A stretch of 64,000 bases of DNA from Rhodomicrobium sp. R_RK_3 (GCF_002198715.1 NZ_MWLK01000036.1:218402-282401), one strand, 5' to 3'; shown: positions 19,032 through 28,188, counted from the stretch's first letter. The notes: generated by a model not told the origin, from the letters alone. Translations and numbers: made by a program.

Positions 19032-20489
19032 GTGCTCTATCAGCTCTACGAACTCGCCCAGACCGCCATGAAACCCACGCGCTTCGCCGCGGGGTCGGCC
19101 AAATACTTCTTTCGCAATCCGTTCAACCCGATGGCGCACACGGCGCTCGGACGCAGCACGGCGGCCGCCGCCGAGCTGATCGAGCGCACCACCCGCCGCT
19201 ATCAGAAGCCCGTCTTCGGCATCAACCGCACGAAAGCGGGCGGCCGCATCGTCGGCGTGCGCGAACTGGTGGTGCTGGAAAAGCCGTTCTGCCGCCTCAT
19301 CCATTTCAGCCGCGCTCTGCCCGACAAGGAGGTCGCCAATACGCCGCGCGTCCTCATCGTCGCGCCGCTCTCGGGCCATCACGCGACGCTGCTGCGCGGC
19401 ACCGTCGAGGGGCTGCTGCCCAATCATGAGGTCTATATCACCGACTGGACCGATGCGCGCATGGTGCCGGCCAAGCATGGCAGCTTCGGCCTCGACGACT
19501 ATGTCGACTACCTCATCGAGATGATCCGGCTGTTCAAGGGCGATGTCCACGTTATGGGCGTCTGCCAGCCCTCCGTGCCGGTGCTGATGGCGGTCGCCCA
19601 TATGGAAGCCTTGGGCGATCCGGAAGTGCCGCGCAGCATGATCCTGCTCGGCGGCCCGATCGACACGCGCATAAGCCCGACGGCCGTCAACAAGCTCGCC
19701 GTGGAAAAGGGCATCGACTGGTTCCGCAAACACGTCATCACCACAGTGCCATGGCGCTATCCGGGGCGCGGGCGCCGCGTCTATCCCGGCTTCCTGCAAT
19801 TATCCGGCTTCATCGCCATGAACCCGGACAAGCATATGAGCGCGCATCAGCAGCTCTTCTTCAACCTGGTTAAGGGCGACGGCGAGTCGGCGGAGAAGAC
19901 GCGCGAGTTCTACGACGAATATCTCGCCGTGATGGACATGGCGGCGGAATATTATCTCGAGACTGTCGATCAGATTTTCATCCAGCACGCCCTGGCGCGC
20001 GGACAAATGCGCTATCGCGGCGCGCTGATCGACCCTAGCGCCATCCGCAATGTCGCGCTGATGACCGTCGAAGGTGAGAAGGACGATATTACTGGTCTCG
20101 GCCAGTGCCGGGCCGCGCATGGACTTTGCGCGAACCTTGCGGGCGGAATGCGAAAGCACCATCTCCAAAGCAAGGTCGGGCATTACGGCATCTTTAACGG
20201 TTCGCGCTTCCGTGCGGACATCGTGCCGGCGATCTCCGCCTTCACCCGCCGCCATGATCCGCGCGGCGGTTTGCTGAAGCGAGTCTTCATGCAGATCCAG
20301 GACGCCCGCAAGATCGAAGTGGCGCCGCTGCCCCTCGCCGCCGGCAATGGCGGAACGGGCCTACCGATTGCCGGCCTCGATCGCAAGATTGATTCGGATT
20401 TGCCATTGGCGAGACGCAATGTCGCATTAACTGTGATCTCAGCGCCACAGGATGCGGGTCTGGCCAAGCGTTTCGACGCACCGCGCTGA
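19032..20489 (+). CDS. phaZ: Intracellular polyhydroxybutyrate depolymerase
   Basis: 485 residues from the GTG at 19032, chosen because the protein then starts with MLYQLYELAQTAMKPTRFAAG, the conserved N-terminus of the family; the frame is open further upstream but without similarity. It mobilises stored PHB granules. The nucleophile elbow HVMGVCQPSVPVLMA has a cysteine where most hydrolases have serine, as known for this family. The GHHATLLRGTV and KVGHYGIFNGSRF (probable catalytic His) segments are present. PHB breakdown gives 3-hydroxybutyrate and then acetyl-CoA, which connects with the ethylmalonyl-CoA mutase 2 kb downstream. Confidence 0.92.
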   Translation: MLYQLYELAQTAMKPTRFAAGSAKYFFRNPFNPMAHTALGRSTAAAAELIERTTRRYQKPVFGINRTKAGGRIVGVRELVVLEKPFCRLIHFSRALPDKEVANTPRVLIVAPLSGHHATLLRGTVEGLLPNHEVYITDWTDARMVPAKHGSFGLDDYVDYLIEMIRLFKGDVHVMGVCQPSVPVLMAVAHMEALGDPEVPRSMILLGGPIDTRISPTAVNKLAVEKGIDWFRKHVITTVPWRYPGRGRRVYPGFLQLSGFIAMNPDKHMSAHQQLFFNLVKGDGESAEKTREFYDEYLAVMDMAAEYYLETVDQIFIQHALARGQMRYRGALIDPSAIRNVALMTVEGEKDDITGLGQCRAAHGLCANLAGGMRKHHLQSKVGHYGIFNGSRFRADIVPAISAFTRRHDPRGGLLKRVFMQIQDARKIEVAPLPLAAGNGGTGLPIAGLDRKIDSDLPLARRNVALTVISAPQDAGLAKRFDAPR

Positions 20490-20773
20490 CCCTTGGATAA
20501 ACTGTGAATTGTTGTCGGCAGCCATTTTCGTATCGCTTTGTTTACCCTGCGACAATCACACTGTGGTGATGGAACTTTGGTTATGATTTCCTACGCACTG
20601 TTCCAGGGTAAGACAGAAGGCGTATGGCGTCGGTGGGGATTTGTGGTACCATCGAGGTTTATTTCTCATACTGTCGTGCATCTGCAACAGCGTTTCGTTT
20701 GTATACATGATAGGCTTTCTCCTTTCTGGGGATCGGTTCTAACCCGTTATGGGTATTGGGGAATTAGGGGCCC

Positions 20774-21610
20774 ATGCTTTTAACGCAGCTACATACACCG
20801 GAAGCGCCGCTCAAGTTGAAGCTTGTTGGGGTCGACTGTCCGCTTGAGTTGCGACGCTCGCGCAGGGCCCGGCGCTTCTCGCTCAAGGTGAGCCACACCG
20901 AGCGCGCGGCCATATTGACCCTCCCCCAGGAAGTGAAGATCGAAGAGGCCGGCGACTTTCTCGCGCGCCATATGGACTGGCTCAAGCGCCAGATTGACCG
21001 GCTGCCGGAGCCCGTTCCCTTCGACAATGGCGCCGTCCTGCCCTTGCGCGGCGTCTCGCATAAGGTTTCCTATGTTGGGGCCGTCCGCTATCAAGGCGTG
21101 GTATGGGTCGAGGAGGCCGACGCGCTGATGCCGGCCGAAGGCTGGAACGCCGCCGCCGCCCCGTGCAAAATTCAACAAAATCCGAGCAATTGGATCATGA
21201 GCGATACGCGGGCCGTCCCGCGTATTTGTGTTTCTGGCGGCGATACGCACGGCCCCCGACGACTTGCGGACTGGCTCCGCGCCGAGGCCAAGGCGGACCT
21301 CACCCGCCGCACCTACCATCACGCCGCCAATCTCGGCGTCCGTCCCAAGCGCATCAGCGTCCGCGACCAGAGCACCCGATGGGGCTCCTGTTCCTCCACC
21401 GGCACCATCTGCTATTCCTGGCGCCTGATCTTCGCTCCCGAATTCGTCCTCGACTATGTCGCTGCCCATGAAGTCGCCCATCTGCGCGAGATGAACCATG
21501 GGCCTCGCTTCTGGCGCCTCGTGCGCGAGACCATGCCGGAGATGCAGAAAGCCCGCGCCTGGCTGAAGCAGAACGGCGCCGAACTGCATCGCTTCGGCGC
21601 TTCCTCGTAA
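20774..21610 (+). CDS. YgjP-like M48-type metallopeptidase family protein (DUF45)
   Basis: 278 residues. The N-terminal part (LRRSRRARRFSLKVSHTERAAILTLP) is the usual beta-rich region of the family, and the C-terminal part carries the zinc motif HEVAHLREMNHGPRFW (HExxH plus a downstream His). The preceding SVRDQSTRWGSCSSTGTICYSWRLI is strongly conserved. Around residues ~118-158 there is an extra segment, unlike close relatives I can recall, where only a short linker joins the two halves. The 284-bp spacer upstream is AT-rich with no convincing gene. The cellular substrate of these proteins is not well established. Confidence 0.85.
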   Translation: MLLTQLHTPEAPLKLKLVGVDCPLELRRSRRARRFSLKVSHTERAAILTLPQEVKIEEAGDFLARHMDWLKRQIDRLPEPVPFDNGAVLPLRGVSHKVSYVGAVRYQGVVWVEEADALMPAEGWNAAAAPCKIQQNPSNWIMSDTRAVPRICVSGGDTHGPRRLADWLRAEAKADLTRRTYHHAANLGVRPKRISVRDQSTRWGSCSSTGTICYSWRLIFAPEFVLDYVAAHEVAHLREMNHGPRFWRLVRETMPEMQKARAWLKQNGAELHRFGASS

Positions 21611-21673
21611 ACCTCCGCCGCTCACCGGCGCTTCATCACCCTAACCGAGCCACCCGCGCGCCACAGCGCCCCG

Positions 21674-22000
21674 CTACCCCCAGCGATGGAAAGCGGAATC
21701 GCTCTTCTGATCCCCCGACAGACCGAATAGCGGCCCGAACACGATGCCGATCAGCGCGAATATAAACCGCGTCGCCAGCACGAATCCGAGCATCACCAGC
21801 TTGTCGCCGCTGAGCAGGATATCGGTCCAGACCAGATAGCGGTCGGACAGTCCCAATTGCGCCAGATAGGGCGGGAGATGCTGCGCGAGGTCGATGAGCT
21901 GGCGCATGATGGTGGGAAATTCGATGGCGGTCGCGGCAAAGGCGAGGGCACCGATGACGAGCGTCGCGAGGAAAGTGAAGGAGGAAAAAAGGATCCGCAT
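21674..22000 (-). CDS. Small integral membrane protein, unknown
   Basis: 108 residues, not recognised. Two or three hydrophobic segments: residues ~5-25 (FTFLATLVIGALAFAATAI) and ~65-95 (LVMLGFVLATRFIFALIGIVFGPLFGL), with an amphipathic stretch between. Codon use matches the neighbours and no longer overlapping frame is convincing. It is convergent with the YgjP-like gene. An inner-membrane location is inferred. Confidence 0.5.
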   Translation of the reverse strand: MRILFSSFTFLATLVIGALAFAATAIEFPTIMRQLIDLAQHLPPYLAQLGLSDRYLVWTDILLSGDKLVMLGFVLATRFIFALIGIVFGPLFGLSGDQKSDSAFHRWG

Positions 22001-22206
22001 GGCCTGGCTCTCTTCGATGCTTAGCGTCCGCAGCGGGGACGGGGTGGGACAGGAGGTGCCTGCAATCTGAAAAAAGAGACAATTTTATATGTTTTGCCGC
22101 TTTGGCATCATTATGGCTCGGGGCTTCGCCAGCGGAGTGGATACGAAGCCTTTCGAAAATGCGCCGGCGCAACTATAGCAGAAATCAAGGCGGCGGAAGA
22201 GGGGGG

Positions 22207-22470
22207 ATGCGGATGCGCGATATGGGCGGGGTGGCCCTGGCGATCATCATGGCGGGCGTATTTGTGGGCTGGCTCGGCGGGCTGGTGACGGGGGGCAGCG
22301 GTTTCGGCTCCAGCGGCAATATCATCGCCGGCACCGCCGGGTCGATTGCCGGCTTTTACCTGCTGGATGCTGTGGGGGTCGGCTTCGGCGGCGGCCCGGC
22401 GGCGGCGGGACTGATGGGCGCGATCGGCGCGCTGTCGGTGCTGTTCATCGCCGGACGTCTGCGGCGGTGA
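22207..22470 (+). CDS. Small glycine-rich membrane protein, YeaQ/GlsB-like
   Basis: 87 residues from the ATG at 22207 (GGAAGAGG just upstream; ATG 22213 also possible). Three hydrophobic segments rich in Gly and Ala, including GVALAIIMAGVFVGWLGGLV and AGTAGSIAGFYLLDAVGVGF. The pattern and length resemble the transglycosylase-associated (GlsB/YeaQ/YmgE) small membrane proteins, but the match is by composition and topology only. It is divergent from the 21674-22000 gene and 110 bp before the ethylmalonyl-CoA mutase gene. Confidence 0.6.
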   Translation: MRMRDMGGVALAIIMAGVFVGWLGGLVTGGSGFGSSGNIIAGTAGSIAGFYLLDAVGVGFGGGPAAAGLMGAIGALSVLFIAGRLRR

Positions 22471-22530
22471 GGCCCCGCGCATTCCGTATTCATTTTTGCA
22501 ACTGCGAAATGCTACGCTATGATTGCTGCG

Positions 22531-22551
22531 CTGCCCCAAGCATTGGGGCAG
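22531..22551. promoter_or_regulatory. Perfect inverted repeat before ecm
   Basis: Arms CTGCCCCAA (22531-22539) and TTGGGGCAG (22543-22551) are perfect reverse complements around a 3-nt centre, 29 bp before the ecm start. There is no T tract after it, so it is not a normal terminator; an operator or a 5'-UTR hairpin is more likely. Confidence 0.45.
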
Positions 22552-22580
22552 GCTGATCGCAATCGAGGCGAGGATCATTC

Positions 22581-24566
22581 ATGAGTGCCGAGCGTCCCAC
22601 GCGCGACAAACCTTGGCTGATCCGCACCTATGCCGGTCATTCCACCGCCAAGGCGTCAAACACGCTCTACCGCAACAATCTCGCGAAGGGCCAGACCGGC
22701 CTGTCGGTCGCCTTCGACCTGCCCACACAGACCGGCTACGATCCCGACCACCCACTGGCGCGCGGCGAGGTCGGCAAGGTCGGCGTGCCGGTCTCGCATC
22801 TGGGCGACATGCGGGCGCTGTTCGACAGCATCCCGCTCGCCGAGATGAACACTTCGATGACCATCAATGCGACGGCGGCCTGGCTGCTGGCGCTCTACAT
22901 CGCCGTCGCCGACGAGCAGGGCGCCCCGCGTGGCGCGCTGACCGGCACCGTGCAGAACGACATCATCAAGGAATATCTCTCGCGCGGCACCTATGTCTTC
23001 CCGCCCGAGCCGTCGATGCGGCTGATCAAGGACGTCATCGTCTATACGTGGCGCGAAGTGCCGAAATGGAATCCGACCAATGTCTGCTCCTACCATCTGC
23101 AGGAAGCCGGCGCGACGCCTGTGCAGGAACTCGCCTATGCGCTCGCCATCGCCGAGGCGGTGCTTGACACAGTGAAAGCTTCCGGCGAAGTCGATGCGAA
23201 GGATTTCCCGGAGGTCGTCGGCCGCATCTCGTTCTTCGTCAATGCGGGCGTGCGCTTCGTCACGGAGGTCTGCAAGATGCGCGCCTTCGTCGACCTGTGG
23301 GACGAGATTTGCCTGAAGCGCTACGGAGTCACCGACGAGAAGCTGCGCCGCTTCCGCTACGGCGTGCAGGTCAACAGCCTCGGCCTCACCGAGCAGCAGC
23401 CGGAAAACAACGTCTACCGCATCCTCCTGGAAATGCTGGCCGTGGTGCTGTCGAAGAAAGCGCGCGCCCGCGCCGTCCAGCTCCCGGCCTGGAACGAGGC
23501 GCTCGGCCTGCCGCGCCCCTGGGACCAGCAATGGTCGCTGCGCGTGCAGCAGATCGTCGCCTATGAGACGGACCTGCTCGAATTCGACGACATCTTCGAC
23601 GGCTCGACCGCTATCGCCGCCAAGGTCGACCAGCTCAAGCGCGAGGCGCGGGAGGAGCTGGACCGCATCGAGGCGATGGGCGGCGCGGTGGCGGCCGTGG
23701 AGTCCAGCTATATGAAGCAGCGGCTGGTGGAGTCGAACTCGGCCCGGCTGCGCGCCATCGAGACCGGCGAGCAGGTCGTCGTCGGCGTCAACAGGTGGAC
23801 CGAAACCGAGCCGTCGCCGCTCTCGGCCGCCGGCGATAGCGGCATTCTCACCGTGCCCGAAGGCGTCGAAGAGGAGCAGGTCGCCCAGCTACAGGCCTGG
23901 CGGGCGGCGCGCGATTCGGATGCAGTCGCCCGGACGCTGGCGGATCTGCGCGCGGCGGCGCAGGACGGTCGCAACATCATGGAGCCCTCGATCGCCTGCG
24001 CCAAAGCGGGCGTCACTACAGGCGAATGGGGCGAAACGCTGCGCTCGGTGTTCGGCGAATACCGCGCGCCGACCGGCGTCGGCAAGGTGCGCATCGGAAC
24101 CAGCGAGGGCATCGCGCAGGTGCGGATCGAGGTCGAGCGCGTCTCGGCCAAGCTCGGCCGGCGGATCAAGTTCCTGGTCGGCAAGCCCGGCCTCGACGGC
24201 CATTCCAACGGCGCCGAGCAGATCGCCGTGCGCGCCCGCGATTGCGGAATGGAAGTCGTCTATGAAGGCATCCGCCTGACGCCGGCGGAAATCGTCAACG
24301 CCGCGCTCGAAGAGGGCGTGCATGTCGTCGGCCTGTCGATCCTGTCGGGCAGCCACGTGCCGCTGGTGCGCGACGTCATGGAGCGGATGCGCGCGGTCGG
24401 CCTCGTGGGCATCCCGGTCGTCGTCGGCGGCATCATCCCGCTCGAGGACGAGAAGGCGCTGAAGGCCGCCGGCGTCGCCGCCGTCTACACGCCGAAGGAT
24501 TTCCAGCTCAACGACATCATGGCCGGCATCGTCCGGCTTGTTGATCCGGAAGTCCGCGCGGCCTAG
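22581..24566 (+). CDS. ecm: Ethylmalonyl-CoA mutase (B12-dependent)
   Basis: 661 residues. Converts (2R)-ethylmalonyl-CoA to (2S)-methylsuccinyl-CoA in the ethylmalonyl-CoA pathway of acetyl-CoA assimilation. The substrate barrel (residues ~1-500) begins PWLIRTYAGHSTAKASNTLYR and contains FDLPTQTGYDPDHPLARGEVGKVGV, typical of the MeaA/Ecm branch rather than methylmalonyl-CoA mutase. The C-terminal cobalamin domain (~530-655) has GLDGHSNG (D-x-H-x-x-G, lower axial His ligand), LSILSGSH and VGGIIP. It needs adenosylcobalamin, whose synthesis genes are at 52.8-63.9 kb. A perfect hairpin precedes it. Confidence 0.93.
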   Translation: MSAERPTRDKPWLIRTYAGHSTAKASNTLYRNNLAKGQTGLSVAFDLPTQTGYDPDHPLARGEVGKVGVPVSHLGDMRALFDSIPLAEMNTSMTINATAAWLLALYIAVADEQGAPRGALTGTVQNDIIKEYLSRGTYVFPPEPSMRLIKDVIVYTWREVPKWNPTNVCSYHLQEAGATPVQELAYALAIAEAVLDTVKASGEVDAKDFPEVVGRISFFVNAGVRFVTEVCKMRAFVDLWDEICLKRYGVTDEKLRRFRYGVQVNSLGLTEQQPENNVYRILLEMLAVVLSKKARARAVQLPAWNEALGLPRPWDQQWSLRVQQIVAYETDLLEFDDIFDGSTAIAAKVDQLKREAREELDRIEAMGGAVAAVESSYMKQRLVESNSARLRAIETGEQVVVGVNRWTETEPSPLSAAGDSGILTVPEGVEEEQVAQLQAWRAARDSDAVARTLADLRAAAQDGRNIMEPSIACAKAGVTTGEWGETLRSVFGEYRAPTGVGKVRIGTSEGIAQVRIEVERVSAKLGRRIKFLVGKPGLDGHSNGAEQIAVRARDCGMEVVYEGIRLTPAEIVNAALEEGVHVVGLSILSGSHVPLVRDVMERMRAVGLVGIPVVVGGIIPLEDEKALKAAGVAAVYTPKDFQLNDIMAGIVRLVDPEVRAA

Positions 24567-24667
24567 GCACCCGATTTCTCCGGCGTCACATCGATAGGCC
24601 TTGCGGGGGCTGGTGCCGCTGGTTAAAGCTTTTTCCAGCTCTCTGTATTCTGAATTTGTTTGTGATC

Positions 24668-25624
24668 ATGCGAGTTGCCGCCGAAAAGCTGCGCCAGTTG
24701 AGCGCCCGCCTCAAATCGGCTGGTAACGCACTGGGCCGGACGGCCCGCTCCAATCTCCAGGACGCAAAGACCGGCCTGCAACGCGCCAAGTCCTGGCCGG
24801 GCGAGCGCTGGGCGGCGCGTAAAGGCGGAATGCCTGCCGGCGAAAGCCTCTGGGGCGACAGCCCCCCGCTCGCCGTACCGGCTTCCGCCGAAACGGCCAT
24901 GCCCGCGTCTTCCCCCGTCACCGGCTGGCGCGCGCGCTATCCCGGGCTGGCCAAGGGACTGCGCTGGGCGCTGATCGCCATCGCCGTCTATCTCGCCGCG
25001 CCCTATCCGCTGATCCTGATCTACCGCTTCGTCGACCCGCCGATCTCGGCCCTGATGCTGCGCAACGCGCTGCTCGGGCGCGGCGTCGATCAGCAATGGG
25101 TCGATTTCGCCGACATCTCGCCGAACCTGCCCACCGCCGCCATCATCGCCGAGGATGCCGCCTTCTGCCGCCATTGGGGCGTCGACTGGACCGCCGTCAG
25201 CGAAGCGCTCGAGGATCTGGTCGAGGACGGCGACACGCCGCGCGGCGCCAGCACCATTCCGATGCAGACCGCGAAAAACCTGTTCCTGTGGCCGGGGCAG
25301 GATTATTTCCGCAAGGCGCTCGAAGTGCCGCTGGCCTATTTTATGTCGCTGGTCTGGCCCAAGCAGCGGCTGATCGAGATCTATCTCAACATCGCCGAAT
25401 GGGGGCCGGGCATCTATGGCGCCGAGGCCGCCGCCCGCTACCATTTCGGCAAGCCAGCCTCGGCCCTGACCGCCAGCGAATCCGCGTTGCTGGTCTCGGC
25501 CCTGCCAAGTCCGCTGAAGCGCAATGCCGGCCGCCCCAGCGCGCGCATGCAGCGGCTCGCCTCCCGCATCCAGGGCCGCGTCAGCCGCGAAGCGCCGGAC
25601 GCCGCCTGCGTTTTCGACCGCTAG
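24668..25624 (+). CDS. mtgA: Monofunctional biosynthetic peptidoglycan transglycosylase
   Basis: About 318 residues from the ATG at 24668 (GTG 24662 and TTG 24656 are in frame; no clear Shine-Dalgarno). It polymerises lipid II into glycan strands. A GT51 domain follows one transmembrane helix (LRWALIAIAVYLAAPYPLILIY, residues ~98-120): AIIAEDAAFCRHWGVDW with the catalytic Glu, GASTIPMQTAKNLFLWP, and KQRLIEIYLNIAEWGPGIYG. There is no transpeptidase domain. The ~95-residue cytoplasmic basic/coiled N-terminal extension is longer than in enterobacterial MtgA. The ribosomal protein L32 gene follows, an arrangement also known in other alphaproteobacteria. Confidence 0.92.
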   Translation: MRVAAEKLRQLSARLKSAGNALGRTARSNLQDAKTGLQRAKSWPGERWAARKGGMPAGESLWGDSPPLAVPASAETAMPASSPVTGWRARYPGLAKGLRWALIAIAVYLAAPYPLILIYRFVDPPISALMLRNALLGRGVDQQWVDFADISPNLPTAAIIAEDAAFCRHWGVDWTAVSEALEDLVEDGDTPRGASTIPMQTAKNLFLWPGQDYFRKALEVPLAYFMSLVWPKQRLIEIYLNIAEWGPGIYGAEAAARYHFGKPASALTASESALLVSALPSPLKRNAGRPSARMQRLASRIQGRVSREAPDAACVFDR

Positions 25625-25808
25625 GGCAAATCCCGGCCAATTCGGCACGGAAAAGGCTCGGGGCAACGTTTCTGCACTGGCAAAAGCGGCTTGACACCAT
25701 TATAAGACGGCTGATCGACGTCCACTGACGGCGTCCACAGGATTCCAACGATCGGCTCGCCGGAGTTTTGGCTCCTGGCAGGCTTGGGTATTTTGAAGGT
25801 GTAAGACA

Positions 25809-25994
25809 ATGGCCGTTCCGAAACGAAAAACCTCCCGGATGAAGCGCGGCACCCGCCGCTCCGCCGACGGACTGACCGCGCCGACCTATGTCGAGGACAA
25901 GGAATCGGGCGAGTTGCGCCGTCCGCATCATATCGACCTGAAGTCCGGCAAATATCGCGGCAAGCAGATCCTGGAAGCCAAGGGCGATCTCTAG
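25809..25994 (+). CDS. rpmF: 50S ribosomal protein L32
   Basis: 61 residues, full length, beginning [20 protein letters not shown] and ending in the alphaproteobacterial form ([19 protein letters not shown]). There are no Cys ligands, so it is a zinc-free type. GAAGG lies before the ATG. It is preceded by mtgA with a 184-bp spacer that contains a TTGACA but no convincing -10 at the right distance. Confidence 0.97.
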   Translation: MAVPKRKTSRMKRGTRRSADGLTAPTYVEDKESGELRRPHHIDLKSGKYRGKQILEAKGDL

Positions 25995-26195
25995 GGCTTG
26001 GCGGTCAGGCGCGGGTGCTGTTCGGCTTGCCGCGCCTGTTGCATTTTAAGGGCTGTTTCGCGCCGCCGGACCGGAAGGGAAGCCCCGGCGTTCATGTTGA
26101 ACAGATGATGATCTCGCCTGTTATGATTTAGCGCGATTTTTGGGGGTTTATCGGCATCTGTATCCCGGTCGCGCCCTTGAGATGGAGATTGAGCA

Positions 26196-26621
26196 ATGAT
26201 CCTGAGCATCCCGTGGCTTATCGTCGCGATTATCCTTTACAATGTAATCGCCTTTTCGGCGTCCTGGCCCCCCGCCGGCGGGCAGACGGTGTTCGATGAC
26301 CGGCTGTTCTCGCTCGACATGATCTCCGGCGCGACCTGGACCCTCACCGTTGGCGATCTCGTCACCATCATCACGCTGGTGCTGCTCTTCGTCGAGATCA
26401 TCAAGGCGACCCGCACCGGCGGTTCCTCGATCGTCGACCATGGCCTGTCGACCGTGCTGTTCATGTTCTGCTTGGTGGAATTCCTCGTCGTGCGCCAGGC
26501 TGCCACGTCGGTGTTCTTCTTCATCCTGACCGTTGCGCTGATCGACGTGATCGCCGGCTTCTCGATTACCATTCGCGGCGCCCGGCGTGACTTCGGCTTC
26601 GGCGGCGCCCAAGGGGAATAA
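26196..26621 (+). CDS. Four-helix integral membrane protein, unknown
   Basis: 141 residues. About four transmembrane helices: ~3-22 (IPWLIVAIILYNVIAFSASW), ~50-68 (LTVGDLVTIITLVLLFVEII), ~85-105 and ~108-125. A cytoplasmic Arg-rich end (RGARRDFGFGG) follows. I do not recognise the family by motif. It is probably monocistronic, because a clear intrinsic terminator (26664-26692) follows. Upstream, a 200-bp AT-richer spacer separates it from rpmF. Confidence 0.65.
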   Translation: MILSIPWLIVAIILYNVIAFSASWPPAGGQTVFDDRLFSLDMISGATWTLTVGDLVTIITLVLLFVEIIKATRTGGSSIVDHGLSTVLFMFCLVEFLVVRQAATSVFFFILTVALIDVIAGFSITIRGARRDFGFGGAQGE

Positions 26622-26663
26622 CGGGGATTTGCCCGCCCTGCGCGTAAATTTGCGATTGCGAGA

Positions 26664-26692
26664 GGGCGCTTTTTAGCGCCCTTTATTTTTTT
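26664..26692 (+). terminator. Intrinsic terminator after the membrane protein
   Basis: Stem GGGCGCT (26664-26670) / AGCGCCC (26675-26681), TTTT loop, followed by TTTATTTTTTT. This is a textbook Rho-independent terminator for the gene ending at 26621. Confidence 0.85.
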
Positions 26693-26705
26693 GAGAGCAT
26701 GCCCA

Positions 26706-27728
26706 TTGCCAGCCCCATCGATCATAGAACCGAGCGCGCTGCCCATCCCCTTGAACGGTGAAGTCGCCGTCGAGATCGGCTTGACGGCGGCCATCGTCTC
26801 GGTGGATGGCGACAATCCGCGCATCCTGGTGATGCGGTCCGGCGATCCCGGCCAGGAGCGCCGCGCCGCGCTGCCCTTTGGCCTGTTCGCCCCGCTCGAC
26901 CACCGCACGCTGGAGATCGGCCTGCGCGCCTGGGTGAAGGACCAGACCGGCCTCGAACTGGGCTATGTCGAGCAGCTCTACACCTTCGCCGATCGCGGCC
27001 GGCACGCGCGGGCAGGCGATGTCGGCATGCAGGTGGTCTCCATCGGCTATCTGGCACTGACCGGCTCGGGTGCCATCCGCGGCCTCAAGCATGGCGACTG
27101 GCAGAGCTGGTATCACTATTTCCCCTGGGAGGACTGGCGCGCCGAAAAGCCGGCCATCCTCACCGACGAGATGCTGCCGCGCCTTGGCGCCTGGGCGGAG
27201 AGCCCCGAGCCGGACGATGCGCCCTTGCGGCCCCTGACGCGCGGCGAGCGGCTCGGCATCTGCTTTGGCGGCGAGCTCGGCTGGGACGAGGAGAAGGTGC
27301 TCGACCGTTACGAGCTGCTCTACGAAGCGGGCCTCGCGCAGGAATCGCTGACGGATGGCCGCGAGGCGGCGCGGCAATGGCAGAACCTGCCGCCCTTCGG
27401 CCTGCCGATGCAGTTCGACCACCGCCGCATCCTGGCGACCGCCATGAGCCGGCTGCGCGGCAAGATCAAATACCGCCCCGTCATTTTCGAGCTGATGCCG
27501 GAAAGTTTCACCCTGTTCGAGCTGCAACGGACGGTCGAGGCCATTTTGGGCACCCATCTGCATAAGCAGAACTTCCGGCGTCTGATTGCCGCATCCGGGC
27601 TGGTCGAGGCGACCGGAGACGTGCGCACCGCGACCGGCGGCCGTCCCGCCAAGGCCTACCGCTTCCGGCGCGACGTGGTGCTGGAGCGTCCCTCAGCGGG
27701 GGTTCGGGTCAGGGGCGGGCGCGGCTGA
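26706..27728 (+). CDS. nadQ: Nudix-fold/winged-helix regulator, NadQ-like (NAD metabolism)
   Basis: About 340 residues from a TTG at 26706 (GAGAG 8 nt upstream; the TTG at 26691 lies in the terminator T tract and is unlikely). The N-terminal half (~15-160) has the Nudix fold, but the Nudix box is degenerate: PFGLFAPLDHRTLEIGLRAWVKDQTGLEL keeps the spacing and the TGL end but lacks the REUxEE glutamates, so hydrolysis is unlikely. The C-terminal half (~230-335) is a winged helix (FTLFELQRTVEAILGTHLHKQNFRR, then GRPAKAYRFRRDVV). This layout fits the alphaproteobacterial NadQ/NrtR-like NAD regulators. The targets are not in this window. Confidence 0.65.
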   Translation: MPAPSIIEPSALPIPLNGEVAVEIGLTAAIVSVDGDNPRILVMRSGDPGQERRAALPFGLFAPLDHRTLEIGLRAWVKDQTGLELGYVEQLYTFADRGRHARAGDVGMQVVSIGYLALTGSGAIRGLKHGDWQSWYHYFPWEDWRAEKPAILTDEMLPRLGAWAESPEPDDAPLRPLTRGERLGICFGGELGWDEEKVLDRYELLYEAGLAQESLTDGREAARQWQNLPPFGLPMQFDHRRILATAMSRLRGKIKYRPVIFELMPESFTLFELQRTVEAILGTHLHKQNFRRLIAASGLVEATGDVRTATGGRPAKAYRFRRDVVLERPSAGVRVRGGRG

Positions 27729-28188
27729 TCCAATTCGCGGCGTAAATGCGTCAAATTGCAAGATATCTGTGGAGTTTGTTGTTTTTTTGCGGTCGTGGCC
27801 CTTTCACCACGGCAATCCCAAGCCTATATTACAAGCCTTATGTTTGGAGGCGACGAGACGACGGCTGATTTTTAGGGCTGCGGAAATGCCTCTGGCTGAT
27901 CGCCATTGTTAACAATGTTGCGCAAATGCCTAGCCTATCCCGCTTTTTACCCCGGCCGGTTAAGAGCGTGGCTTCCAAAAAAATATGAATGTGGTATTAT
28001 CGGCGCCACAAAAGCACACGGTTGGTGACAAAGCGCGAAACTTCCCGCTGCGCGGGCAAGTGTCTTTCTGATTTTTGCGTCTGTGACGAGCGATCTCGTG
28101 ACTGAGTCGCTGTTGATGCCATCTATGCATCCACTGAAGCCATCTGTGAGCTTTTCGGCGTAACGCGGCCATAGCCGGACGGGGGCAG
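27729..28188. other. Long AT-richer intergenic region upstream of carD
   Basis: No convincing gene in 460 bp. Visible elements: a 14-bp perfect palindrome at 27904-27917 (CATTGTTAACAATG), which looks like an operator; and a bulged GC-rich hairpin (28041-28060) followed ~12 nt later by ATTTTT, which may be a weak terminator or part of a small RNA. I looked for the ferredoxin gene that often neighbours carD in alphaproteobacteria and for 6S RNA, and found neither. Confidence 0.45.

Noticed and set aside
20538-20783. 81-codon ORF in the spacer before the YgjP-like gene
   Set aside because: Low GC, no similarity, no ribosome-binding site, and it overlaps the real start of the next gene.
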